This document shows, in pieces, positions 50,715 through 60,610 of a DNA stretch of 64,000 nucleotides. Position numbers and translations under genes: made by a program. The notes beneath the pieces are model-generated. The model did not search any database. It saw nothing but the letters and a program-made list of their open reading frames with translations, and was not told the origin of the DNA. The first letter of the stretch is position 1, and the number at the start of each line of letters is the position of its first letter. The stretch is from NCBI RefSeq assembly GCF_050749815.1, contig NZ_CP192735.1, positions 496,001 to 560,000 of the forward strand, given 5' to 3'. This stretch comes from Dyella_A sp050749815. GTDB taxonomy: Bacteria > Pseudomonadota > Gammaproteobacteria > Xanthomonadales > Rhodanobacteraceae.

Positions 50715-52490
50715 TCAGTAACCCGCCGCCAGCCCCGCCGGCCGCCGCCGATCATTGGCGCCTTCCAGCAAGCCGGTCTTGGGATTGCGCAGGATCGCCT
50801 CATCGGCGCCCCAGGACTGCACTTCCTTGAACTTGTAGCCCATGTCTTCCAGCTCCTTTTTCACCGCATCGGTGAGCAGGCCCGGTTCGACGATGACCGC
50901 GTCGGGATACCACTGGTGATGCATGCGCGGGGCGTTCACCGCCTGCTGCATGTTCATGCCGTAGTCGATCACGTTGGTGATGCTCTGCATCACCGTGGTG
51001 ATGATGGTGGAGCCGCCGGGGCTGCCGGTGACCATGAAAAGCTTGCCGTCCTTCAGCACGATTGTCGGCGCCATCGAGCTCAGCGGGCGCTTGCCGCCTT
51101 CGACCTGGTTCGCCTTGCCCTGCACCAGCCCGAAGGTGTTCGGCACGCCGGGCTTGGAGGTGAAGTCATCCATCTCGTTGTTGAGGAAGAAGCCGGTGTC
51201 GCCGGCAATCTGTCCGACGCCGAACAGGTAGTTGATGGTGTACGTCACCGCTACCGCGTTGCCGTGCTTATCCACCACCGCGTAGCTGGTGGTGTTGGTG
51301 CCTTCGGTGGCGCCGAGGCTGCCCTTGATCTCGGTCGATGGCGTGGCCTTGGCCGGATCGATGGTGGCGCGCAGCTGATCGATGTGGGCACGGTCAAGCA
51401 ACTGCTCGATCGGGTTTTTCACGAACGCCGGGTCGCCCAGGTAGTTGTTGCGATCGGCGTAGGCGCGGCGTTCGGCCTCAATGGTGAAGTGCAGGGCGCG
51501 GGTGGAGCCGTAACCCCAGCTCTTCAGCGGATAGGGCTCCAGCAACTGCAGGATCTGGCACACCGTGACGCCGCCGGAGCTCGGCGGCGGGTCGGAGACC
51601 ACGGTATAACCGCGGTAGCCACAGCGGATCGGCTTGTCCCATTGCACGGTGTAATCATCGAAATCCTTCTGTGTAAACAGGCCGCCATTGGCGTCGCTGG
51701 CTTCGATGATCTTGCGCGCGATGTTGCCGTGGTAGAACGCATCGGGGCCACCCTTGCTGATCGTCTCCAGCGTCTTGGCCAGCTGCGGTTGCACCAGCCG
51801 GTCACCTGCTACGAAGGGCTTGCCGTCCTTGAGGAAGATGGCCGCCACGTTGGGGTATTTGGCGAAATCCTTGACGCGCTGATCGAGCACCTTCACATCG
51901 CCCGGCAGCAGTACGAAGCCTTCCTTCGCGAGCTTGATTGCTGGTGCCATGACCTGCTGGCGCGTCATCGTGCCGTACTTCTTCAACGCTTCCTCCAGGC
52001 CCATCACCGTGCCGGGCACGCCCACGCCCAGATAGGTGCCCGTACTCTTGCCCGGCACTACGTTGCCTTGTGCGTCCTGAAAGATCTCCGGGCCGGCCTT
52101 GAGCGGAGCCTTTTCGCGGAAGTCAAGGAATATGTCCTTGCCGCTAGCCAGGTGCACGAGCATGAAGCCGCCGCCGCCGATGTTGCCGCAGCACGGATTC
52201 ACCACGGCCTGCGCGTAGCCGACGGCCACCGCCGCATCCACGGCGTTGCCGCCCCGCTTGAGAATCTGCACCCCCACCTCGGTGGACAGGTGCTGGTCGG
52301 ACGAGACCATGGCGTGCTTCGCCGTCACCGGCTGGTCTTTGGACAGGTCTGCCAGGGTGGTCGGTGCGGCCGTGGCGTCCAGCGCCTGCTTGGGGATGCT
52401 GTCCTGCACGGTGGCGGACTGGCCCCAGCTCGCCAGCGGAGCGCTCAGCAGCAGCGCCGTCGCCAGGCCGGGAAAGAAGGTATGTCGCAT
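50715..52490 (-). CDS. ggt: Gamma-glutamyltransferase (periplasmic)
   Basis: The 591-residue Ntn hydrolase precursor cleaves glutathione gamma-glutamyl bonds in the periplasm. It has a signal peptide (1-23), the large-subunit substrate region (GNIGGGGFMLVH), and the autocleavage site before the catalytic Thr in TNTTSYAVVDKHGNAVAVTYTIN. The small-subunit motif is GSPGGSTIITTV. Length fits full enzymes. It lies downstream of kynU on the same strand with 143 bases between. Confidence 0.95.
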   Translation of the reverse strand: MRHTFFPGLATALLLSAPLASWGQSATVQDSIPKQALDATAAPTTLADLSKDQPVTAKHAMVSSDQHLSTEVGVQILKRGGNAVDAAVAVGYAQAVVNPCCGNIGGGGFMLVHLASGKDIFLDFREKAPLKAGPEIFQDAQGNVVPGKSTGTYLGVGVPGTVMGLEEALKKYGTMTRQQVMAPAIKLAKEGFVLLPGDVKVLDQRVKDFAKYPNVAAIFLKDGKPFVAGDRLVQPQLAKTLETISKGGPDAFYHGNIARKIIEASDANGGLFTQKDFDDYTVQWDKPIRCGYRGYTVVSDPPPSSGGVTVCQILQLLEPYPLKSWGYGSTRALHFTIEAERRAYADRNNYLGDPAFVKNPIEQLLDRAHIDQLRATIDPAKATPSTEIKGSLGATEGTNTTSYAVVDKHGNAVAVTYTINYLFGVGQIAGDTGFFLNNEMDDFTSKPGVPNTFGLVQGKANQVEGGKRPLSSMAPTIVLKDGKLFMVTGSPGGSTIITTVMQSITNVIDYGMNMQQAVNAPRMHHQWYPDAVIVEPGLLTDAVKKELEDMGYKFKEVQSWGADEAILRNPKTGLLEGANDRRRPAGLAAGY

Positions 52491-52598
52491 CGATGGCTCC
52501 AGAGAGGGATGAAGACAGGCGTGCCGGATCCGATGGTAACCGGCGCCACCCCAACCTGCGTCCCTGCACGTTCTTGCGCGTTCGCTTCCAGCGGCGAT

Positions 52599-52622
52599 GG
52601 ACGTCTAGACCGCCAGACGTCC
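52599..52622. repeat. Inverted repeat between kynU and ggt
   Basis: Perfect 8-base arms ggacgtct/agacgtcc flank agaccgcc, 12 bases downstream of the kynU stop (minus strand). It lacks a T run; it may be a weak terminator or an operator for ggt. It shares ggacgtc with the palindrome at 47836. Confidence 0.4.
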
Positions 52623-52633
52623 GCGCGTGTGAA

Positions 52634-53914
52634 TTAGCGTCCTTCGCGCCACGCGCGCACGGCCTCGGCAAAGGCCAGGCAGTCGGCGAAGCGGTTGTAA
52701 AGCGGCGCGGGCGAAATGCGGATCACGTCCGGTTCGCGCCAGTCGCCGATGATGCCGCGCTCCACCAGGTAGTCGAACAGCGCGCGTCCCTGCTCGCGTC
52801 CGCCGCGCACGCGGATCGACAGCTGCGCGCCGCGCTGCGACGGATCGGCCGGGGTAATGATCTCCAGCAGGTCGGCCAGCTGCGTGTTCACCAGCCACTC
52901 CAGGTAGCCGGTGAGCTGCAGCGACTTGGCGCGCAGCCGGTCCATGCCGGCGCGGCGGAATATCTCCAGCGAGATGCGCAGCGGCACCATCGCCAGGATC
53001 GGCGGATTGGATAACTGCCAACCCTCCGCCCCCGGCGTGGGGTCGAAGTTCGGCGCCATCTGGAAGCGGTTGTCGCGGCGGTTGCCCCACCAGCCGTGGA
53101 AGCGCGGCAGGTTGGCGTTGGCGTGGCGCTCGTGCACGAATACGCCCCCCACCGCGCCCGGCCCGGAGTTGACGTACTTGTAGTGGCACCACACGGCGAA
53201 ATCCATGCCGCTGTCGTGCAGGGCCAGCGGCAGGTTGCCCACCGCGTGGGCCAGGTCGAAGCCGACCGTGCAGCCGCGCGCGTGCGCCAGCGCGGTAATC
53301 GCCTTGAAGTCGAACGCCTGGCCGGTGCGGTACTGGATGCCCGGCAGCAGCACCAGCGCCACGCGGTGGCCGTGTTCGGCCAGCGCACGCTCGACGGCTT
53401 CCATGGTCAGCGTGCCGTGCGGGCCGTCGCCCTCCAGCTCGATCAGTGCATCGGCCGGATCGAAACCATGGAAGCGGATCTGCGATTCCACGGCGTAGCG
53501 GTCGGTGGGAAACGCGCCGGCCTCGATCAGGATCGCCGGTCGCTCGGCGGTGGGGCGGTAGAAGCTCACCATCATCAGGTGCAGGTTCACGCCCAGCGTG
53601 TTCATCGCAACCACTTCGATCGGCTTGGCGCCAACCAGCGCGGCGAGGTCGTCGCGCAGGTAGTCCTCGTAGTTGAGCCAGGGCGCGCGGCCCTTGAAGT
53701 GGCCCTCCACCGCCAGTTCGCCCCAGTAGTCCAGCTCCGCGCTCAGTGCCGGGCGCGCGGCGCGCGGCTGCAGGCCCAGCGAGTTGCCGCAGAAATAGTG
53801 GCCTTCGCGGCCCTCGTGCGGCGGGATCAAAAACTCGTCACGGAAGCCGCGCAGCGGATCGGCGGCATCCTGGGCCTGGGCCCAGGCGAGACTGGCTTGG
53901 TACAGATCGGACAT
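52634..53914 (-). CDS. kynU: Kynureninase
   Basis: The 426-residue PLP enzyme cleaves kynurenine to anthranilate and alanine (tryptophan breakdown). It has YFCGNSLGLQPR near the start, the PLP Asp region VGFDLAHAVGNLPL, and the Lys in WCHYKYVNSGPGAVGG. No kmo, haaO or tdo gene is close. It is separated from the upstream secreted protein gene by 54 bases. Confidence 0.96.
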   Translation of the reverse strand: MSDLYQASLAWAQAQDAADPLRGFRDEFLIPPHEGREGHYFCGNSLGLQPRAARPALSAELDYWGELAVEGHFKGRAPWLNYEDYLRDDLAALVGAKPIEVVAMNTLGVNLHLMMVSFYRPTAERPAILIEAGAFPTDRYAVESQIRFHGFDPADALIELEGDGPHGTLTMEAVERALAEHGHRVALVLLPGIQYRTGQAFDFKAITALAHARGCTVGFDLAHAVGNLPLALHDSGMDFAVWCHYKYVNSGPGAVGGVFVHERHANANLPRFHGWWGNRRDNRFQMAPNFDPTPGAEGWQLSNPPILAMVPLRISLEIFRRAGMDRLRAKSLQLTGYLEWLVNTQLADLLEIITPADPSQRGAQLSIRVRGGREQGRALFDYLVERGIIGDWREPDVIRISPAPLYNRFADCLAFAEAVRAWREGR

Positions 53915-53968
53915 GGATCGCTTCCGGCAAAGACGATCCCCAAGGTTACAAGCTCCAGCGCGCCCGGG

Positions 53969-54490
53969 TCAGCGGGCCAGACTACTGGCTACGTCGCTGC
54001 AGCCCTTGTCGAACGCCGCCTGCCACGCGGCCCCCGCCTGGGTCGAGGCCGGACGCAGGCAGCGCAGCTGGATCGCGCGACCGTCACGGAACCAATAGTG
54101 CTCAACGTAGGCGATGGTCTCGCCGCTTTCCTCGGCGGTGTAGAGGTAGTCGTTCGGGCCGTTGGAATTGCTGACGCCGCGGATCGGCTGATAGCCGGGC
54201 AGGGCCTGCGCCTTGGCGTTGGCGTCGCTGACGTAGCGCTGGTAGCCGCCGATGTCGCCCACCTGCTTCACCGTCACGCTGACGCGCGCCAGCGTGTTGC
54301 TGGCTGTCGGGGACGGATCGGGCACCTGGAACACCCGCACCTCCGGATCGCCCTGCGTCTCCATGATGCCCATCCAGTTGTCCGGCGTGCTGAAGGTAAT
54401 CGCACCGTTGGCCATGCTCACGTCGGCGGCGAAGGTCGGGCCGGCCATCAGCAGGGCGGCGGCGAGGGCGGCGTGGCGCAGCAGTTTCAT
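53969..54490 (-). CDS. Small secreted protein of unknown function
   Basis: The 173-residue protein has a clear signal peptide (1-21, ending TFAAD). The mature part begins VSMANGAITFSTPDNW, contains a central DPSPTASNTLARVSVTV stretch, and ends with two cysteines (RCLRPA and KGCSDV) that may form a disulfide. I do not recognise a family. It is co-directional with kynU and divergent from the kinase gene. The true gene is only the last part of a very long minus-strand frame antisense to pknS. Confidence 0.75.
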   Translation of the reverse strand: MKLLRHAALAAALLMAGPTFAADVSMANGAITFSTPDNWMGIMETQGDPEVRVFQVPDPSPTASNTLARVSVTVKQVGDIGGYQRYVSDANAKAQALPGYQPIRGVSNSNGPNDYLYTAEESGETIAYVEHYWFRDGRAIQLRCLRPASTQAGAAWQAAFDKGCSDVASSLAR

Positions 54491-54733
54491 GCGGACTCCG
54501 GGGTGCGTGGCGGGATGGGCCACGTCGGGACGCGGCATCGGCGAAGAATAGCCGCTTGGCGTGGCAAAGGGCCTGCGCGCCGGTGGCGGCGACGCGGAAG
54601 CGTGACGGCGCGCACCGGCGCCGGCGATCGACGCCATACCTTTAAGTACGGTGGGCGCGGCGTGCGGCGGTCGCGCCGCCGTGCTTATACTTGAGAGCTG
54701 ACGCTGGCCCGGCGTCACGGCAGGGGGAACTGC

Positions 54734-57541
54734 ATGAACGAGGCACGCAGGCAGCGCTACGCGCGCGCCAAGCCGATCGCCTTTGCAGCGATGGAGCTGG
54801 ATGCTTCGCGGCGGGATGCCTACGTCGATGCCGCCTGCGGCGGTGACGAGGCGTTGCGCGATGAAGTGCTGTGGATGCTCGAGGCAGCCGACGACACCAG
54901 CGAGGCCCCGCTGCTGCTGCCCCTGCTGGGCGACCTGCACGATGCCAGCGGATCGAGCGTGGCCGGGGCTGGCGCCTGCCAATACCGGCTCGTGCGCCAG
55001 CTGGGCGAGGGCGGCATGGGCGTGGTGTACCTGGCCGAGCGCGTCATCGACGAGGGCACGCCGGAAGAGATCCGCCAGCGCGTCGCCCTCAAGTTCATCA
55101 ACAGCGGCAGCCTGCTGGCGCCCGGCGTGCGTCGGCGCTTCGCCGAGGAGCGGCGCATCCTCGGCTCGCTCAACCATCCGGGTATCGCCCACCTGATCGA
55201 CGGCGGCAGCACGCGCGACGGTCGGCCGTTCCTCGCGCTGGAGTTCGTCGAGGGCGAGCGCATCGATCAATGGTGCGAGCGGCACCAGCTGTCGCTGCGC
55301 CGTCGAGTGGTGCTGTTTCTCAAGGTGTGCGCGGCGGTGCGGCATGCGCACGAGCGGCTGGTCATTCACCGCGACATCAAGCCGGCGAACATCCTGGTCA
55401 CCGCCGATGGCGAGCCGAAGCTGCTGGATTTCGGCATCGCTCGCCTGCTCGATCACATGGGCGGCGTGGCCAGCGCGCAGACGATGACCATGCAGCGCGC
55501 GCTCACGCTGGCCTACGCAAGCCCCGAGCAGGTCCGTGGCGAGCCGCTGGGAACGCGGGCGGACGTGTGGTCGCTGGGCGTGGTGTTGTACCAGCTGGTC
55601 TGTGGCGAGCGGCCGTTCGGCAATGCGGAAAGCGATTCGCCGCTGGATATTTCCAATGCCATCGTGACCGGGCGCATGCTGCCGCCGAGCCGGCGCCTGC
55701 GCCGCGAATCGGCCGTCGCGATCACCCCCAGCCGCGCGGTGCCGCCGGACATCGACGCCATCGTGATGAAGGCGCTGCGGCGCAACCCGGCCGAGCGCTA
55801 CGCCACCGTGGGCGAAATGGTGGCCGATCTGGAGAGCTTCCTCGACCTGCGCCCGGTACGGGCGCGGCGAGGCCATCGCTGGTACCGGATGGGTTTGTAC
55901 CTGCGCCGACATCGCGTCGGCCTGGGCGTGGCGGCGGTGATGCTGGCGATGCTGGTGGGCTTCGCGGCCGAGCGGAACACGCAGTTGCACCGGGTCGAGC
56001 TGGAACGCGACAAGACGCAGGCGATCGCCGACTTCATGCAGGAGCTGTTCGAGAACGCCGACCCCACCCATGCCGGCGGCAGCCACGTCACCGTGCGGCA
56101 GGTGCTCGATCGAGGCGCCGCCACCCTGGCCCGTCGCACCGACATCGCTCCGGCGGTGCGCGTGCGCCTGCTGCTGTCGATGGCGCGCTCGTATAACCAG
56201 CTCAGCCTGGGCGCGAACGCCGTGGCGCTGATGAAACAGGCGATCGAACTGCAGCGCGCCTACGAGCCCGGCGCGCTCGAGCGTGGTCAGGTTTACGCGG
56301 CGCTGGGGCGCGGTTACTCCACAATGCTCGATGAGTTGTCGGCGATCCCTGCCAACGCGCAGGCGATCGAGCTGCTGTCCAGTGCGTCGGGCGACCATAC
56401 GGACGCCATCCTGCGCGTGCAGATCAACCAGCTCTACAACCATCTGGGGGTGCAGGACATCGCGCTGGATGACGTGCGCCGTCAGATCGAGGCGATCATC
56501 GCCAGGCTGGAGCGCCATCCGGAGCGTCACGAGCCCGAACTGCATCTGCAAGCGCTCGCCGTACTGGCGCTCACCCAGGGGGCGCAGGGGCAGGATGCGC
56601 AGGCGATCGCGGTGGCGCAGCGAGCGGTGCGCGAGGCCGGCAAGCTGTTCGTCACCGACGACACCAACCAGCTGTACTACCGCTTCGTCGAAGCACTGGT
56701 ATCCCTGCGCACGCAGCCGCAACAGGCGCTGGACGGCTTCCGCCGCGCGCTGGCCGACTACGATGCGCTGATCGGCACGCCCAGCCCGTCGCTGGCCGCC
56801 TTGCTCAGCTATTTCGGCGGAGCGCTGGCGCAGATGGGGCGCACCAGCGACGCGGTTCAGGCGCTGGAGCGCGCCAGCCGCATCGCCCGCGACTACGCAG
56901 CCGACACGCCCGACTTCTATTTCAGCACCCTGGATGCGCTGGCCGGGCAATACTTGGAGATGCAGCGCTACGCCGACGCCGAGGCGATCGTGCTGCCGCA
57001 CCTGGATGCGATGCGCCAGCGCGTGGCCAGTGGCTCGGCGTGGGCCAGCACGAATCTGGCCGACGCCCTCAACGTGACCGGCACGGTCGCCCTGCAGCGC
57101 GGGCAGGCGGCGCGCGCCCTGGAGCAGTTCCGTCGCGCGCGCGACCTGCTCGGCGAGCGCGAGCAGAAAACCTCGCCGGCGAGCTACTCGACCAGCCTTT
57201 CCGGCCTCGGCCAGGCCTCGCTGGCGCTGGGCAACCGTCGCCAGGGCAGGGTGTGGCTGGACGCGCTGCGTGGCTTCAACGACAGTGTGGGGCTGGCGCT
57301 GCCCAGTGGGGCGGCGATCGATGCGCAACTGCTTGCCGTGCGCCTGGACGTGGCCAACGGCGAATTTCAGCAGGCCGCTTCATTGGCGGCCACGACAGCG
57401 GCACAATCGGATACGCGATGGGGCATCTGCAGCCGCCGTTCGCAGGCCTTGCGGCAACTGGAGTCGCAGGCGCGCCATGGCCTGGGTGCAGCAATGGTGG
57501 GCGCATCGTGCGCCTCGGACACCCGCATGGCCATGCACTGA
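54734..57541 (+). CDS. pknS: Transmembrane serine/threonine kinase, PknS-like
   Basis: The 935-residue protein has an N-terminal helical region (1-80) and then a Hanks-type kinase domain (about 84-372). Its motifs are GEGGMGVVYLA, K120, HRDIKPANIL (D214), DFGIA and SPE. A transmembrane helix near 394-412 is followed by a long periplasmic helical region with TPR-like repeats to the end. In Xanthomonas citri PknS acts with the ECF sigma factor EcfK to switch on type VI secretion on contact with amoebae. The gene order here, kinase then ECF factor then tss genes, matches that system. Confidence 0.87.
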   Translation: MNEARRQRYARAKPIAFAAMELDASRRDAYVDAACGGDEALRDEVLWMLEAADDTSEAPLLLPLLGDLHDASGSSVAGAGACQYRLVRQLGEGGMGVVYLAERVIDEGTPEEIRQRVALKFINSGSLLAPGVRRRFAEERRILGSLNHPGIAHLIDGGSTRDGRPFLALEFVEGERIDQWCERHQLSLRRRVVLFLKVCAAVRHAHERLVIHRDIKPANILVTADGEPKLLDFGIARLLDHMGGVASAQTMTMQRALTLAYASPEQVRGEPLGTRADVWSLGVVLYQLVCGERPFGNAESDSPLDISNAIVTGRMLPPSRRLRRESAVAITPSRAVPPDIDAIVMKALRRNPAERYATVGEMVADLESFLDLRPVRARRGHRWYRMGLYLRRHRVGLGVAAVMLAMLVGFAAERNTQLHRVELERDKTQAIADFMQELFENADPTHAGGSHVTVRQVLDRGAATLARRTDIAPAVRVRLLLSMARSYNQLSLGANAVALMKQAIELQRAYEPGALERGQVYAALGRGYSTMLDELSAIPANAQAIELLSSASGDHTDAILRVQINQLYNHLGVQDIALDDVRRQIEAIIARLERHPERHEPELHLQALAVLALTQGAQGQDAQAIAVAQRAVREAGKLFVTDDTNQLYYRFVEALVSLRTQPQQALDGFRRALADYDALIGTPSPSLAALLSYFGGALAQMGRTSDAVQALERASRIARDYAADTPDFYFSTLDALAGQYLEMQRYADAEAIVLPHLDAMRQRVASGSAWASTNLADALNVTGTVALQRGQAARALEQFRRARDLLGEREQKTSPASYSTSLSGLGQASLALGNRRQGRVWLDALRGFNDSVGLALPSGAAIDAQLLAVRLDVANGEFQQAASLAATTAAQSDTRWGICSRRSQALRQLESQARHGLGAAMVGASCASDTRMAMH

Positions 57542-57558
57542 CCGGGATCGATGCATGT

Positions 57559-58128
57559 ATGAACGTGATGGATAAACAATCCGAAGTGACCCGCCTGCTG
57601 CACTCGGCGCAGGCGGGCGATCCGGACGCCATGGATGAGGCGTTGCGGCAGATGTATGCCGCGCTGCACCGGCTGGCCGGGGCGCAGCTGCGCCAAAACT
57701 CCAGCGAGCGCACCCTGAGCGCCACCGCGCTGGTCAACGAGGCCTACCTGAAGGTGTTCGGCGGCAGCGGTTCGCCGGCCTGGGAGAATCGCGGGCACCT
57801 GCTTGGCGTGGCTGCGCGTGCGATGCGCGAGGTGCTCATCGACGCTGCGCGCCGCCGGCAGGCGTCGAAGCGGCCGCAGTCGGTCGATCGCATCGAGCTG
57901 TCGGAGATCTCCGGCGCGCTCACCCATGAAGTGGACTACGCCGCCCTGCTGGAGTGCATGGAAGCGCTGGAACAGATCGATCCGCGGCAGGCGAACATCG
58001 TGTCGATGCGCTTCTTCGTCGGCCTGACGGCCGAGCAGATCGGCACGGCCATGGGCATCTCGCCGGCCACCGTACAGCGCGAATGGCGTCTCGCCCGAGC
58101 CTGGCTGCAGCGGGAACTGCAAGGCTGA
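57559..58128 (+). CDS. ecfK: ECF sigma factor, EcfK-like (ECF43 group)
   Basis: The 189-residue sigma factor has region 2 (about 15-85, with LSATALVNEAYLKVF) and region 4 with the helix-turn-helix VGLTAEQIGTAMGISPATVQREWRLA. Its partner is not an anti-sigma factor but the kinase just upstream (17 bases), the arrangement of the ECF43 group, where the kinase is thought to phosphorylate the sigma factor. I used the ATG at 57559; a second in-frame ATG is at 57568. No strong ribosome site is seen, so translation may depend on the kinase gene. Confidence 0.86.
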   Translation: MNVMDKQSEVTRLLHSAQAGDPDAMDEALRQMYAALHRLAGAQLRQNSSERTLSATALVNEAYLKVFGGSGSPAWENRGHLLGVAARAMREVLIDAARRRQASKRPQSVDRIELSEISGALTHEVDYAALLECMEALEQIDPRQANIVSMRFFVGLTAEQIGTAMGISPATVQREWRLARAWLQRELQG

Positions 58129-58517
58129 TCTCGGCTTGGCCCGTCGCGGCCGAGCCTCCCCCTCCGATGTGACCCATGCCGCGCGCCCCCCGGTCGCGCG
58201 GCTGCTTTCGCTCGCTTCTTTTCATTCACTGAACTTTGGCTGAATGCACGGAAGATCGCCCTGATCAGTTCGTTCGTGCCGGTGCGCACTAACTCCATGG
58301 AAGGGCTTGCGACCGCCCGGCGAGGGTTCGCGCAAGGCGGTGCCGTGCTTGTCAGGGTCGCCGATGGCGACCGGTTCCACATCTGCAGCCAGGGGGACAT
58401 GGGATGACGTCAAGCATCGCGTTTGCGGCGGGGTACCGCGGCGAGCGCACGGCTGCGTCGGCCGTGGCCTCGATCCGTCCTCATCACCGGTAGACCCTGT
58501 TCGAAGGAGACACAAGC
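58129..58517 (+). other. 389-base leader of the type VI secretion genes
   Basis: No gene is seen. This is the likely promoter region recognised by the EcfK-like sigma factor, but I could not pick a defined -35/-10 pair by eye. An aaggag ribosome site lies 11-16 bases before the tssB ATG. There is no sigma-54 GG-N10-GC pair. Confidence 0.5.
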
Positions 58518-59033
58518 ATGGCCAAGCAAAGCAGTCAGAAATTCATCGCAAGGAATCGCGCGCCGCGCGTGCAGATCGAGTACGACGTCGAGGTCTACGG
58601 CGCGCAGAAGAAAGTGCAGGTGCCCTTCGTGATGGGCGTGATGTCGGATCTGTCCGGCGCCAACAACGCCGAGCTGCCGGCGATCGAGGATCGCAAGGCG
58701 CTGGAGATCGACGTGGACAACTTCGATCAGCGCCTGCAGTCGATGAAGCCGCGCGTCTCCTTCGCCGTGCCCAACACGCTGACCGGCGAGGGCAACCTCA
58801 ACGTCGACATCACCTTCGAAAGCATGGACGACTTCTCGCCCGCCGCCGTGGCGCGCAAGGTGAGCTCGGTCGCCAAGCTGCTCGAGGCGCGCACCCAGCT
58901 GGCCAACCTGGGTACCTACATGGACGGCAAGGCCGGTGCCGAAAAGCTCATCGCCCAGGCGATCAACGATCCGGCATTGCTGCAATCACTGGTGTCGGCG
59001 CCCAAGCCCGGCGACGACAAGGACGGGGAGTAA
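58518..59033 (+). CDS. tssB: Type VI secretion sheath protein TssB (VipA)
   Basis: The 171-residue small sheath subunit starts MAKQSSQKFIARNRAPRVQI and contains PFVMGVMSDLSG and DNFDQRLQSMKPRVSF, the TssB core. It assembles with TssC into the contractile sheath around the Hcp tube. It heads tssB-tssC-hcp-tagJ-tssE-tssF, with 6 bases before tssC. Confidence 0.96.
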   Translation: MAKQSSQKFIARNRAPRVQIEYDVEVYGAQKKVQVPFVMGVMSDLSGANNAELPAIEDRKALEIDVDNFDQRLQSMKPRVSFAVPNTLTGEGNLNVDITFESMDDFSPAAVARKVSSVAKLLEARTQLANLGTYMDGKAGAEKLIAQAINDPALLQSLVSAPKPGDDKDGE

Positions 59034-59039
59034 GCACAC

Positions 59040-60533
59040 ATGGCAACCGAGAAACTGGCCGAAACCGGCGGTGCAACCTCCACCGTCGAAGCGGGCGATT
59101 TCGCCGCGCTGCTGAGCAAGGAATTCAAGCCCAAGAGCGAGCGCGCGAAGGAAGAGGTCGAGTCGGCCGTCCGCACGCTCGCCGAGCAGGTGCTGAGCAA
59201 GTCCGACATCGTCTCCGACGACGTCACCCAGACCATCAACGCCTACGTGGCCGAGCTTGACCGCAAGATCAGCGAGCAGCTGAACCTGGTCATGCACCAC
59301 GAGGATTTCCAGAAGCTGGAGAGCGCCTGGCGCGGCCTGCATCACCTGGTGAACAACACCGAGACGGATCAGCAGTTGAAGATCCGCGTGATGAACATCT
59401 CCAAGAAGGAACTGGGTAAGACGCTCAAGCGCTACAAGGGCACCGCCTGGGACCAGAGCCCGATCTTCAAGAAGATGTACGAAGAGGAATACGGCCAGCT
59501 CGGTGGCGAGCCGTACGGCTGCCTGGTTGGCGACTACTACTTCGACCACAGCCCGCCCGACGTGGAAATGCTCGGCGGCATCGCCCAGGTTGCCGCCGCA
59601 GCGCACGCGCCGTTCATTGCCGCGGCCAACTCCACCCTGATGGGCATGGACAACTGGAACGAGCTGGCCAACCCGCGCGACCTGGCAAAGATCTTCTCGA
59701 CCCCGGACTACGCCGCGTGGCGTTCGCTGCGCGAGTCCGAGGACGCCAAGTACATCGGCCTCACCATGCCGCGCACGCTGGCTCGCCTGCCGTACGGCGC
59801 GGCGACCAACCCGGTGGAGGAGTTCAACTTCGAGGAAGACACCTCCGGTGCCGACTCGTCCAAGTACACCTGGCAGAACGCCGCCTATGCGATGGCGGTG
59901 AATATCAACCGCTCGTTCAAGGAATACGGCTGGTGCTCGCGCATCCGCGGCATCGAGTCCGGCGGCGCAGTCGAAGGCCTGCCGGTGCACGCCTTCCCCA
60001 GCGACGACGGCGGCGTGGACATGAAGTGCCCCACCGAGATCGCCATCACCGACCGCCGCTCGGCCGAGCTGGACAAGATGGGCCTGATGCCGCTGGTCCA
60101 TCGCAAGAACTCGGACATGGCCGCCTTCATCAGCGCGCAGTCGCTGGCCAAGCCGGAGGAGTACGACAACCCGGACGCCACCGCCAACGCTGCGCTGAGC
60201 TGCCGCCTGCCGTACCTGTTCGCCGCCAGCCGTTTCGCGCATTACCTGAAGTGCATCGTGCGCGACAAGATCGGTTCGTTCTCCAGTCGCGACCAGATGC
60301 AGAGCTGGCTCACCAACTGGGTCATGAACTACGTCGACGGTGACCCGGTGAACTCCAGCGAGGAGACCAAGGCGCGCAAGCCGCTGTCGGCCGCCGAGGT
60401 GGTGGTGGAAGAGGTGGAAGGCGCTCCGGGGTACTACACCTCGAAGTTCTTCCTCAAGCCGCACTACCAGCTGGAAGGCCTCACCGTGTCGCTGCGGCTG
60501 GTCTCGCGCCTGCCGTCCGCGGCCAAGGCCTGA
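59040..60533 (+). CDS. tssC: Type VI secretion sheath protein TssC (VipB)
   Basis: The 497-residue large sheath subunit shows ESAWRGLHHLV, EFGQLGGEPYGCLVGDYYF-like sequence, and GLPVHAFPSDDGGVDMKCPTE. The C-terminal EDVEGAPGYY-like VEEVEGAPGYYTSKFFLKPHYQLEGL is typical. It contracts to drive the tube. It is followed by a hairpin-containing 225-base gap before hcp. Confidence 0.97.
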   Translation: MATEKLAETGGATSTVEAGDFAALLSKEFKPKSERAKEEVESAVRTLAEQVLSKSDIVSDDVTQTINAYVAELDRKISEQLNLVMHHEDFQKLESAWRGLHHLVNNTETDQQLKIRVMNISKKELGKTLKRYKGTAWDQSPIFKKMYEEEYGQLGGEPYGCLVGDYYFDHSPPDVEMLGGIAQVAAAAHAPFIAAANSTLMGMDNWNELANPRDLAKIFSTPDYAAWRSLRESEDAKYIGLTMPRTLARLPYGAATNPVEEFNFEEDTSGADSSKYTWQNAAYAMAVNINRSFKEYGWCSRIRGIESGGAVEGLPVHAFPSDDGGVDMKCPTEIAITDRRSAELDKMGLMPLVHRKNSDMAAFISAQSLAKPEEYDNPDATANAALSCRLPYLFAASRFAHYLKCIVRDKIGSFSSRDQMQSWLTNWVMNYVDGDPVNSSEETKARKPLSAAEVVVEEVEGAPGYYTSKFFLKPHYQLEGLTVSLRLVSRLPSAAKA

Positions 60534-60540
60534 TCGAACG

Positions 60541-60610
60541 CGCGCAGGCCGCGGCATGCCGTGGCCTGCGCGTCGGTACTGCGACAAGACTGCGACACAA
60601 GGGTGCGACA
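60541..60610. promoter_or_regulatory. Hairpin and three tgcgaca repeats upstream of hcp
   Basis: A 32-base near-perfect hairpin (cgcgcaggccgcggca/tgccgtggcctgcgcg, one G-T pair, no T run) starts 8 bases after the tssC stop. Three direct copies of tgcgaca follow at 60580, 60591 and 60604, about one helical turn apart. The hairpin may protect or pause the transcript; the repeats look like a binding site. Both are inferences. Confidence 0.45.

Noticed and set aside
54491..57328. A minus-strand frame of over 900 codons upstream of the small secreted protein, antisense to pknS.
   Set aside because: The kinase on the plus strand has complete catalytic motifs; only the last 173 codons of the minus frame, with a signal peptide, look real.
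58129..58517. A sigma-54 promoter for the type VI genes.
   Set aside because: No GG-N10-GC element was found; the adjacent ECF factor is the more likely initiator.
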